Below, one piece after another: positions 1 through 6,295 of a DNA stretch of 8,498 bases; position 1 is the first letter of the stretch; every line of letters begins with the position of its first letter. Where the stretch lies: positions 1 to 8,498 of the forward strand of contig CAZDAM010000121.1 in NCBI GenBank assembly GCA_964503595.1, read 5' to 3'. A program made the position numbers and the translations under genes. The stretch comes from CAZDAM01 sp964503595. Its GTDB lineage: Bacteria > Muiribacteriota > UBA6191. Under the pieces are notes generated by a model that worked only from the letters and a program-made list of their open reading frames with translations, was not told the DNA's origin and searched no databases.

Positions 1-733
1 ATGTTTGTTCGACAGATGGCCCGATTTCAAATCTTTCCAGGCGGCGCAGGACTTTTTTGAGCTCGGACTGAGGCTTGAAGCGCAGGGTCAGAGGATAGGT
101 CGTCTGGCCGGTACTGGTGCCGAAGATCGAGAGGAAACTGTCCAGAAGTCTTTTGCTGATCTCAATCAGGGGGGTGAATAAGTTGAATCCTCCCTGAATA
201 TTGATATTCATATAGTCATTTTCTTCCATAAGGTTTTCATTGATGAAGGGGAAGACAATGGAGATCACGCTGGCCATGACAAAATTGATCGGAGTGGTTA
301 AAAGTCCCAGCAGAGCCTCACCAAAGTTCCGGGGTGCTCTGAGAAGTCCGACTTCAACATCCATGAGAAACTCTTCGGAATCAGGATTTTCTTTGTAGAA
401 TTCCCCATTTATTTTCAAAGTCAGGCTGAACAGGCCTTTGGTGGACTGGGCATCTCCGCGAATCATCATGATCCGGGATTTGGAAGGATCACTTTTCCCG
501 GGGAATTCAACCAGAGGTTCGCCGTTACGTGCCTGAAAACCATTGGCTAGCAGCTGTTGTTCTACCATTTCTTCCAGAAGTTTATACGAGATAAAGACGG
601 AGCTTCGAGGCTCTCTTTCATTCAGGAAGGAACTGACCATACAGTTTTCAATCATGAACTGCTGGTACTTGGCGCCTTCAGGCTGCAGGAGGAGAGTAAA
701 GAGTAATGAAGCAAGAAGGAGGAGGTGTTTCAT
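1..733 (-). CDS. Exported protein of unknown function, last visible gene of the five-gene operon (C-terminus cut by window edge)
   Basis: I do not recognise a family. The frame is open from the ATG at 733 to the left edge, giving 244 residues without a stop. Residues 1-21 form a Sec signal peptide (Lys2, Leu-rich core, cleavage near EGA/KYQ). The mature part starts with a Cys-containing segment (Cys31), then an amphipathic helix around 46-62 (FISYKLLEEM) resembling the helix near the mature N-terminus of the upstream products. A mixed strand region follows, then a strongly hydrophobic stretch at about 137-164 that could be a membrane segment or a buried hairpin, then a second helix/strand unit at about 185-235. 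The ATG overlaps the upstream TGA (ATGA). The bases upstream hold no clear Shine-Dalgarno, so translation probably depends on coupling. Probably periplasmic or outer-membrane associated; function unknown. Confidence 0.85.
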   Translation of the reverse strand, partial: MKHLLLLASLLFTLLLQPEGAKYQQFMIENCMVSSFLNEREPRSSVFISYKLLEEMVEQQLLANGFQARNGEPLVEFPGKSDPSKSRIMMIRGDAQSTKGLFSLTLKINGEFYKENPDSEEFLMDVEVGLLRAPRNFGEALLGLLTTPINFVMASVISIVFPFINENLMEENDYMNINIQGGFNLFTPLIEISKRLLDSFLSIFGTSTGQTTYPLTLRFKPQSELKKVLRRLERFEIGPSVEQT

Positions 734-1755
734 TGGGCCAGCCTGCCTGCAAAGACGAGTACCTGATCTTCGATGTCGGTATGAACGACCTGAAATTCAG
801 GTAGATGGGCCTGGAAAACCCCATTGAGTCCACCAAACCCCATGACATGGGAGCCCTCAGTAAAGCGATGACCGATTTTCAGACCGGTTGCAGCCACATT
901 CTCACTGCCAGCGGCCTGAATCAGTTCATGAATGACACGTTGCATCGGTTCTTCACCAATCTGGATGGGAATGCGGGCGACTTCCAGAGTCTGCTGGCTT
1001 CTCAGCTGCCTTAAAAGGCGCAGAAGTTCGGTTTCTTCCGCTTCGCTCAGGGATGCCTTGCCTTCGAGTTCATCGATCCGGTTCTGGGCGGTTTCAATTT
1101 CAGCCCGTCTTTCATCGACTCCGCTCTCAACCCCGGAAGACTCGATATAGCCTCTTAAAGCATGCTCTTCACGGGAATTGGCCCAGATGCCATAGACATT
1201 CATGTCCTGGCGTCTCCAGGTGAAGAAGACTTCGTTGAGGCGGCCTTCCATGGTGGAAACGTCCATGACAGCATCCAGAACCAGACAGAATGTTTCGCCG
1301 TTGGAGATTCTTCCCTGATAATCGGCCTGAACATAATCCGTCAGATCATCCGGGATGATCTTGTCCAGACTGGCGAAATCGGCAATGGCAGAAATTCTCA
1401 TCTTGCCATCTTCCATCCGGAACAGTACATCGCGGAGAAGACCCCGATCGAGGTCCGTCTGAAGCATGTGATCCGTGAACGATCGGACGACTTTCTGGTT
1501 GAAACGAATCATCAGATCTGCTGCCTGGGGAGGAGGGCCAGCTATGATTTCCGAAGCCTGAGGCATATTTTCAAGATCCAGGGAAGCTCCCTGAGACCGG
1601 GCGGTCTGCGCCTGAGCCCTTCTTGGGTTGGGCCGGGGGACAGGAGTCCTGGTGACGGTCCGGCCGATTGCGGAAACATCCTCAAATCCGGGAGAGTCTG
1701 CATGGGTAAGACTACAGATGCAGGTCATTGAGATGGCAAAAAGAAATCTTTTCAT
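730..1755 (-). CDS. Exported coiled-coil protein, paralogue A of the operon (341 aa)
   Basis: Function unknown. Residues 1-19 are a signal peptide (cleavage THA/DSPGF). The mature protein begins D-x-P-x-F, as in the two genes upstream. Residues 30-80 are a Pro/Arg/Ala-rich, probably disordered linker. The first folded unit follows: an amphipathic helix at 82-98 (MIRFNQKVVRSF), strands, and a NGETF motif at 152-156. Residues 188-258 start with a Tyr-Gly and form a charged helical hairpin (RRAEIETAQNRIDELEG, then SEAEETELLRLLRQL). The C-terminal unit has a helix at 270-282, a VFQAHLPEF strand motif at 313-321 and a closing strand VLVFAG at 332-337. The C-terminal motif aligns with VFAPFMPEL in the 309-aa neighbour. 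GGGAGGAAG lies before the ATG, which overlaps the upstream TGA. Probably periplasmic, possibly lipid-binding (inference). Confidence 0.9.
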   Translation of the reverse strand: MKRFLFAISMTCICSLTHADSPGFEDVSAIGRTVTRTPVPRPNPRRAQAQTARSQGASLDLENMPQASEIIAGPPPQAADLMIRFNQKVVRSFTDHMLQTDLDRGLLRDVLFRMEDGKMRISAIADFASLDKIIPDDLTDYVQADYQGRISNGETFCLVLDAVMDVSTMEGRLNEVFFTWRRQDMNVYGIWANSREEHALRGYIESSGVESGVDERRAEIETAQNRIDELEGKASLSEAEETELLRLLRQLRSQQTLEVARIPIQIGEEPMQRVIHELIQAAGSENVAATGLKIGHRFTEGSHVMGFGGLNGVFQAHLPEFQVVHTDIEDQVLVFAGRLAQ

Positions 1756-2681
1756 TCTCTTCCTCCCTGTTGAGCGGGAATGATGTTGCCCTGCATGAGC
1801 AGGCAGTCAAGAGGCTCGGCGCTATCCTGGGCCAGGCGAATAGCCCGGATTTCCTGCAATCTGAGTTCGGGCATGAAGGGGGCAAAGACTCTGGAAATAC
1901 CCCGGATTTTCACTTCTGCTGTCAGATTATCGCGAATTTCAAAAGCAGTTAGCTCTGCCCGGGTGGGGCTGAGAACTTCTTCCAGGGCTCGTCTTACTCC
2001 GGCACGGACCAGCAGATCCCGTAACATGACGGCAGATGGCAGTGTGTAAAAATTGGAGCGGGCATTGAAACGGGCGGCAACGGCTTTGAGTCCACGCAGC
2101 TGATCTGTGAGTTCTCTGGCAGTGTCTTTTAACTGAGACCACGGGCGGGTGTCGATATACAGGGCTTCCAGAGAGGCCGAAACCCGGGCGATTTCGGAAA
2201 GAATCTGGGTGTAGCGGTTCAAATCTGCATCAAAGCAGCCACTGATCTGAGGACGGGAATTGACGGTGAGCTGAAGCTCGTCTCTGTCCGGACTGGGAAA
2301 GAAGGCCTGAAGGGGAATTGAAACACGGATTTTGTAGTCCTGGTTATGGTCCCGATTGGTGCGGGCGGCACATGCCTGGCCCTCAAAAATTTCGCCGGGA
2401 CGATCACATGCGGGATGAAGCATCTCTTTAAAAGGACGGTCCTGATTGTTGATACGAATCGTTCCGGGGATTTCCGTAAAGGGAATGACAGCATGCAGAT
2501 GAATTCCGGCCTCAAAGCTATTCGAAGCCGGCTCCAGATCCAGCCAGAAACTGTGTTTGAGCTCCCCGGCGGCAAGTCCGGACAGAGACTGGATCATCTG
2601 GCGGCTCAGACGCATGGAGAAATCCGGTACGTCGGCAAAAAAGGCCGAGGTCAGAGCAAGAAAGGCAAGGAGAACTTTCAT
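1752..2681 (-). CDS. Exported coiled-coil protein, paralogue B of the operon (309 aa)
   Basis: Function unknown. Signal peptide 1-16 (cleavage FFA/DVPDF). The mature N-terminus D-x-P-x-F runs straight into an amphipathic helix (MRLSRQMIQSLSGL, 23-36) without the linker seen in paralogues A and C. A strand-rich unit follows, with PGEIF at 95-99, identical to PGEIF in the 332-aa neighbour. The insert starts at LNRYTQIL (154-161) and is helical to about 205. The C-terminal unit has a helix at 217-236 and the strand motif VKIRGISRVFAPFMPEL (257-273). Four cysteines (92, 104, 149, 293) could form disulfides in the periplasm. AGGAGGGG upstream of the ATG is a strong ribosome site, and the ATG overlaps the previous TGA. 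It is the most compact of the three paralogues, so the most useful query for fold prediction. Confidence 0.9.
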   Translation of the reverse strand: MKVLLAFLALTSAFFADVPDFSMRLSRQMIQSLSGLAAGELKHSFWLDLEPASNSFEAGIHLHAVIPFTEIPGTIRINNQDRPFKEMLHPACDRPGEIFEGQACAARTNRDHNQDYKIRVSIPLQAFFPSPDRDELQLTVNSRPQISGCFDADLNRYTQILSEIARVSASLEALYIDTRPWSQLKDTARELTDQLRGLKAVAARFNARSNFYTLPSAVMLRDLLVRAGVRRALEEVLSPTRAELTAFEIRDNLTAEVKIRGISRVFAPFMPELRLQEIRAIRLAQDSAEPLDCLLMQGNIIPAQQGGRE

Positions 2682-3676
2682 CTTCCCCTCCTGTGCATGC
2701 CAGCAAGGGAAAGAGCTGGTTTGCCGTTGTAATTCACGATTCCGGCGAAATTGAAAATCAGGGGAACCTGCACGTACTGGAAAATTTCCCGGTCCACGTT
2801 GCGGATGTTCACGGTCTGTTCCTGATAGTCCACAGTGATGAAGCGCCCGAAGGCTTTTCGGGCATTCAGCTCGGCCAAAACAGCCTGAATCAGTTGAGCG
2901 GATGCGGTGACAGGAGAGCCTGAACCCTCGAAATGCTCGATTTGGGCGTCCAGTTCCATGACTTCAGAAGAAAGCCTGCGGAAGGCGGTCCGATCCGCAT
3001 TTTCCATCTGGGCTTCGAGCTGATTCCTTTGACCGAGAATATGGCCATAGGTCGTGAGATCTTCGCCGTGCAGTACCCGTATCTCGGGGTTGGGCGGATC
3101 CATATAAACTACTCCGGGGTCCTGACTGGCTTGAGAGCGCATTCTTCCGATGAAGGTGAGTCCGGCAGTAACCATGACAATCTGCCCTTCCGGACTGGTT
3201 TGGGAAGCGGTACGCTCTTCGGGAGATTTGAAAATCTCTCCTGGTCCGAAGGCCAGTCCCAGATTGCCTAATCCTGAAGCTTCTGCGAGCCAGGAGAGTT
3301 CACAGAGTACATGAACGACCAGCCGGCTCCCAGAGACGGAATAGCGGATTTCCCTAACCGGGCTTCTTTCGCCGGCTTCATTGAGGATGATGCGGGACCA
3401 TTTGCGAATGGACTCCACGGAGAGTGTGATCCGAAAGTCGGGGCGGAAATTCAGTGAGTTGGAGGGAAGATCCTGATCCCGGACCCCTATGTAGCGAAGG
3501 GCCAGACGGTCCATGGCAAGGGAAGGATCCCGGGCGGTTCCGGGTACGTGGCCATATTCCAGGGGACGGTTCAGGGTACCTTCCAGTCCGGATTCGGTCA
3601 GTTCTCCGAAATTGGGAATGTCCGCGGCACCAGGAGCTGAAAGCAGGGTCAGAAGAGCGAGAAGTCCGTATTTCAT
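2678..3676 (-). CDS. Exported coiled-coil protein, paralogue C of the operon (332 aa)
   Basis: Function unknown. Signal peptide 1-18 (cleavage GAA/DIPNF), mature N-terminus D-x-P-x-F, then a linker of about 55 residues before the helix motif FRITLSVESIRKW (81-93). PGEIF lies at 145-149. The coiled-coil insert opens with LTTYGHILGQRNQLEAQ (207-223), parallel to LNRYTQIL in paralogue B, and ends near 250. The C-terminal unit has a helix at 259-275, the motif VNIRNVDREIF (289-299) matching VKIRGISRVF of paralogue B, and a closing strand LSLAG before a basic tail (HRRGR). It overlaps its upstream neighbour by ATGA. The Shine-Dalgarno (GGAAAG) is weak, so coupling is likely. Periplasmic location is inferred from the signal peptide and the lack of any later membrane helix. 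Confidence 0.9.
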   Translation of the reverse strand: MKYGLLALLTLLSAPGAADIPNFGELTESGLEGTLNRPLEYGHVPGTARDPSLAMDRLALRYIGVRDQDLPSNSLNFRPDFRITLSVESIRKWSRIILNEAGERSPVREIRYSVSGSRLVVHVLCELSWLAEASGLGNLGLAFGPGEIFKSPEERTASQTSPEGQIVMVTAGLTFIGRMRSQASQDPGVVYMDPPNPEIRVLHGEDLTTYGHILGQRNQLEAQMENADRTAFRRLSSEVMELDAQIEHFEGSGSPVTASAQLIQAVLAELNARKAFGRFITVDYQEQTVNIRNVDREIFQYVQVPLIFNFAGIVNYNGKPALSLAGMHRRGR

Positions 3677-4410
3677 GGATTCTTTCCGGGTTCAAGAATC
3701 TGAGTTTCGACCTGAATGAAGCCGACTTTTTGCCCACTTGTAACAAGTGGTTCGTAATGCATGCTCAGGTTCAGGCCGTGCAGGGCATTGAGCTCGTTGA
3801 CCTGACCAGGGTTGATACTAATTCCGATTTTCTGTTGCCCGGCATTGCTCAAGCTCAGAAGTCCTCCGGCCAGCGCCTTGCCCTCGGAGCCCTCTTCGCC
3901 GAGATAGCGTGTCAGGACAAGACGGGTGAGGGAATCGAAGCCACGGGCCTTCAGGAAGTCCAGAACGGCTCCAAGAGTGCGCCCATGACCAGTCTCGGTG
4001 CCATTGGCCGCGAAAGTACGGATTTTCATGGAGTTGGGATCAAAGGAGGCCAGAAACTGGCCCTGAGTCTGTGAGGTTTCCACCTGAATCAGAATGGTGA
4101 ATGCGATTTCACTTACGCCACTCAACCGGGAGACGGGGGCATTGACGTAGCTGGCGAGCTCCTGGGAATTGGCGAGAGTTTCCAGAACAGGCTGGCCTTC
4201 ACCAGGGTGGGTCATGCGGACAGTATATTCCAGCTTCGCGGGCGGAGCAGTACGCACATGAGCCTTCAGTCCCGGGGCGACGGAACCGAGCATCTGGCTC
4301 ACGGAAACGCTCATCAGACGCTCGCTGAGCTGGACAATGGCATCACTTTGAGCTGATGTGGCCGGCGAAAGCCAGGCAAGAAGAACCAGGCACTTCCAAA
4401 TTCCTTTCAT
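3673..4410 (-). CDS. Exported protein of unknown function, first gene of the five-gene operon (245 aa)
   Basis: Function unknown. Signal peptide 1-20 (WLSPATSA/QSD). The mature protein begins with an amphipathic helix (IVQLSERLMSVSVSQML, 25-41) of the same spacing as in the downstream products. It then alternates strands (EYTVRM 61-66, IAFTILIQVE 102-111) with a second helical segment (LGAVLDFLKARGF, 146-158) and ends in strands LNLSMHY and VGFIQVETQIL. It lacks the D-x-P-x-F start and the coiled-coil insert of the next three genes, so any homology to them is weak and rests on pattern alone. AGGGAG, four bases before the ATG, sets the start. It heads the operon and faces a divergent gene across 125 bp. 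A TULIP-like lipid-binding fold is possible but unproven. Confidence 0.88.
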   Translation of the reverse strand: MKGIWKCLVLLAWLSPATSAQSDAIVQLSERLMSVSVSQMLGSVAPGLKAHVRTAPPAKLEYTVRMTHPGEGQPVLETLANSQELASYVNAPVSRLSGVSEIAFTILIQVETSQTQGQFLASFDPNSMKIRTFAANGTETGHGRTLGAVLDFLKARGFDSLTRLVLTRYLGEEGSEGKALAGGLLSLSNAGQQKIGISINPGQVNELNALHGLNLSMHYEPLVTSGQKVGFIQVETQILEPGKNP

Positions 4411-4535
4411 GACGCTCCCTAGTGATTTCTACGATCCAGAATGCTAAAAAGTTGCGCATACCCACTTTTTTGATGAGCGGGCAGGAAATGGCCGGATCGT
4501 ATAGAATGAAAGTCTACATCAAAAAAGGAGAAAAG
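4411..4535. promoter_or_regulatory. Divergent intergenic region with paired GGATCGTA motifs
   Basis: This spacer must hold the promoters of the five-gene operon (leftward) and of the 118-aa gene (rightward). I see no good TTGACA/TATAAT pair. Two similar sequences face away from each other: GGATCGTATAGAAT at 4493-4506 (plus) and GGATCGTAGAAAT at 4437-4425 (minus). Each ends in a TATAGAAT- or TAGAAA-like stretch that could be a -10 element, about 30 bases before its gene. A shared activator or sigma factor is a possible reading. Confidence 0.4.
4526..4530 (+). promoter_or_regulatory. Ribosome binding site that sets the start at 4536
   Basis: AGGAG after a run of A, five bases before ATG 4536. 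The same frame is open back to ATG 4422, but that start has no comparable site and would add a 38-residue extension translated through the putative promoter region. The 4536 start is preferred. Confidence 0.7.
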
Positions 4536-4892
4536 ATGGAGGAAATGTTTCAGGAAATCGCCAAAGGAATTGCAGAGGAAATGAGGCAGAGGATGATGGG
4601 AAACATGGGAATGCCCTGTGCTTCCTCTTCCAGGCGCAAAGGGCCTGAACCTGATGAAGTCCTGCGCCTGATGGATTCTCTGATGAGTGAGACTCTTCAG
4701 TTGGTGGCCCAGATGGAAGGACGTACAGATGCACTTCTGGAGCTTCTGGGAGAAGGGAAGCTGAATGCGGTTGAGTTTCAGCATAAGATGGTGGACCTAC
4801 GTAAATGCCAGCAGGAGAGTTTCGAGAAACTCAGATCCAGGGCCCGCTGGAAAATTCACTATGTATTCGGGGAGGATGGGACAAAAGAGTAG
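4536..4892 (+). CDS. Small Met-rich helical cytoplasmic protein of unknown function (118 aa)
   Basis: I do not recognise a family. From ATG 4536 the product has no signal peptide or membrane segment. It is mostly helical: residues 1-22 (EEMFQEIAKGIAEEMRQRM) form an amphipathic acidic helix, a short loop with Cys28 and SSSRRKGPEPDE follows, and residues 39-72 and 75-104 form two more helices with a hydrophobic heptad-like pattern. The tail RARWKIHYVFGEDGTKE is partly basic. Eleven of 118 residues are Met. This suggests a small helical-bundle adaptor or regulator, but no function can be assigned. It diverges from the exported-protein operon, which is compatible with a regulatory link but does not show one. 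Its last 34 bases overlap the 3' end of the converging 117-aa gene. The opposite strand is also open here, but its His/Phe-rich translation looks like a shadow. Confidence 0.75.
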   Translation: MEEMFQEIAKGIAEEMRQRMMGNMGMPCASSSRRKGPEPDEVLRLMDSLMSETLQLVAQMEGRTDALLELLGEGKLNAVEFQHKMVDLRKCQQESFEKLRSRARWKIHYVFGEDGTKE

Positions 4893-5212
4893 GCGGCTCT
4901 GGTAAAAATCCAGTCTACCATTTCATTGCTTTGCAACCCCATTCCTCTCAGGCGGACCATGTTTTCATCAAAATGGACATCAATCATGTCCACGAGAGCT
5001 TCCCTGTTTTCGCTCTGGCCTGCGTAGGAACGGACTTCCAGAGCTTCCCAGTCTGATATTGTCAGGAGGCCACCAGGAAGACGGCGTACATTCAGGTCGT
5101 CATCAAAAATGGCTTCATCGACGAGGATTTCCAGAGTCTTCCGGTGCAGGTTCAGTTTCCAGTCCAGGATTTCACTATCCGGGAAGCTCAGGTAATGGCA
5201 GTTTTCCGACAT
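4859..5212 (-). CDS. Small protein without signal peptide, second gene of the lipase operon (117 aa)
   Basis: Family not recognised. The sequence opens with FPDSEILDWKLNLHRKTLEI (residues 10-29), followed by alternating strand-like segments (VDEAIFDDDL, GGLLTISDWEALEVRSYAG, MIDVHFDENMVRLRGMGL). This is the look of a small beta-sandwich protein. Several bacterial immunity-type proteins begin with a similar F-x-D-S/A-E-I strand pattern, but this is only a resemblance. It has no signal peptide and no membrane helix, so it should be cytoplasmic. It lies 9 bp after the lipase stop codon. Its ribosome site AAGGA overlaps that TAA, so the two genes are almost certainly cotranscribed. The 3' end overlaps the converging 118-aa gene by 34 bp. 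Confidence 0.8.
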   Translation of the reverse strand: MSENCHYLSFPDSEILDWKLNLHRKTLEILVDEAIFDDDLNVRRLPGGLLTISDWEALEVRSYAGQSENREALVDMIDVHFDENMVRLRGMGLQSNEMVDWIFTRAAYSFVPSSPNT

Positions 5213-5218
5213 GATTTT

Positions 5219-5223
5219 TCCTT
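5219..5223 (-). promoter_or_regulatory. Ribosome binding site embedded in the lipase stop codon
   Basis: Reads TAAGGAAAAATC then ATG on the minus strand. The AAGGA shares its first two bases with the TAA that ends the lipase gene and lies six bases before the 117-aa gene's ATG. This supports cotranscription and the chosen start. Confidence 0.7.
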
Positions 5224-6190
5224 AGAGAGACTGAAGGGCATTCAGGTAAGCCTGGGGCATGTGCTCCTGAATCCCCTTTTGCAACGCCTGTTGCCACTCG
5301 GCTCCATTGAATCCTCCGCCCAGAAGAGCTCCTAAGGACATCCGGGTGGACAGAATATTGGGTGTGCGGCTGTTCTCGATCTTCATGTCAGGAGTAATCT
5401 GATAAAGCTGCCCACAATGATCAAAGATATCAAGGCCTCTTACGTAGGGAGGAACATCCACAACCGGATCACTTTGGTTGACAAAACGAAAGACGGGACG
5501 GGTGATGCTCTGGGCGAATTCACGATTTCCTGTACGGGGGGAACCAAAAGTATAGAGGCTGTAGGTTCCGGGAAAGCGGGAGGCTGCCAGGGTTGCGAGT
5601 CCGGCTCCCATGCTGTGCCCTACAATAATCCACGGTCTTTGAGCATCCGCATGCATAAATCGTCCCAGGCCGGATTCGCTCCAGAGCTCTTCGAAAGATT
5701 CAGCAAACCCCCGGTGAACCCGGCCTTTTCCATTCCAGGTGACCAGCTTGAAGCGGGCATCGGTCAAAAAATCTTTCCAGCTATCGGGCTCGGTACCGCG
5801 AAAGGCGAGAATTCCATAGCTGTTATTCCAGGCGACATAGGCCTGTCCGTCCGTTCTTGGTGCGGAGAAGAAGCGCCATTGGTGAAAACCTTTGGAGCTT
5901 AGGGCGGCCTGAATACTTTCCGGGTTCTGATAGGCCAGAGCGGAAAACTCTGCCATCTGCACGGCTGAAACCAGATCCAGCTGCGTACTCAAAGGGTTTC
6001 CCTGCCTTGCAATCGAGGGCTGAACAGGTGCTGCCTGCTCGACGGGTTGAGCCTCAGGAGTGACAACCTGCTGGATGATTTCCTGCATGGCCTTGTTACG
6101 TTCTTCCTTATTCCCGAAGAGGCGGAAAAGGTTTCCAAAACAGAAAGACGAAGTACATAGGAGGGCGAAGAGGAAGATTTTATTTTTCAT
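5222..6190 (-). CDS. Exported class 3 lipase (alpha/beta hydrolase), 322 aa
   Basis: A triacylglycerol lipase or phospholipase-like ester hydrolase of the Lipase_3 family. Residues 1-19 from the ATG at 6190 form a signal peptide (KNK, then a hydrophobic core ending FCFG), followed by a Gln/Pro-rich spacer to about 66. The catalytic domain covers roughly 70-265. It has the oxyanion region ILAFRGTEPDSWKDFLTDA (127-145), the nucleophile elbow GHSMG with Ser193, the family block YTFGSPRTGN (213-222), the acid Asp241 in NQSDPVVDVPP, and His258 in FDHCG. The triad is therefore intact. The frame continues upstream to a TTG at 6232, but that TTG is part of a good -35 box, so ATG 6190 is the start even though it has no Shine-Dalgarno. 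Residues 270-322 are a helical tail. The real substrate cannot be told from sequence. Confidence 0.92.
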   Translation of the reverse strand: MKNKIFLFALLCTSSFCFGNLFRLFGNKEERNKAMQEIIQQVVTPEAQPVEQAAPVQPSIARQGNPLSTQLDLVSAVQMAEFSALAYQNPESIQAALSSKGFHQWRFFSAPRTDGQAYVAWNNSYGILAFRGTEPDSWKDFLTDARFKLVTWNGKGRVHRGFAESFEELWSESGLGRFMHADAQRPWIIVGHSMGAGLATLAASRFPGTYSLYTFGSPRTGNREFAQSITRPVFRFVNQSDPVVDVPPYVRGLDIFDHCGQLYQITPDMKIENSRTPNILSTRMSLGALLGGGFNGAEWQQALQKGIQEHMPQAYLNALQSL

Positions 6191-6202
6191 GACAAAAAAT
6201 CG

Positions 6203-6232
6203 AGTATATAGGCTATTTTTGTTGGAATTCAA
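6203..6232 (-). promoter_or_regulatory. Sigma-70-type promoter of the lipase operon, giving a near-leaderless mRNA
   Basis: TTGAAT (6232-6227), an 18-bp spacer, then TATACT (6208-6203) on the minus strand; TATATA two bases earlier gives a 16-bp spacer. The start of transcription would fall around 6196, only about six bases before ATG 6190. That explains the missing ribosome site and excludes the upstream TTG as a start codon. Confidence 0.6.
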
Positions 6233-6279
6233 GGATGCTCCTGTCCAAATGGGCCAAAATCTGCTGAAATAAACTCAAA

Positions 6280-6293
6280 AATAAAGGTTTATT
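6280..6293. repeat. Dyad AATAAA-GG-TTTATT over the FecR-gene ribosome site
   Basis: A perfect 6-bp inverted repeat around GG. It covers the likely ribosome site AAAGG (6283-6287), eight bases before ATG 6296. It could be a weak operator or a coincidence in an A/T-rich leader. Confidence 0.4.
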
Positions 6294-6295
6294 GC

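Noticed and set aside
1162..1731. A 189-codon plus-strand frame opposite the 341-aa gene
   Set aside because: Fully antisense to a gene with clear paralogue motifs; no ribosome site and no recognisable protein pattern.
3454..4074. A 206-codon plus-strand frame opposite the 332- and 245-aa exported-protein genes
   Set aside because: It straddles two minus-strand genes that have signal peptides and ribosome sites, and its translation shows no domain, signal or motif. It is a shadow frame.
4419..4784. A 121-codon minus-strand frame rich in His, Phe and Ser
   Set aside because: Antisense to the 118-aa gene, which has a strong AGGAG site and a sensible helical sequence. The His/Phe bias is what the reverse complement of Met/Glu/Lys-rich DNA gives.
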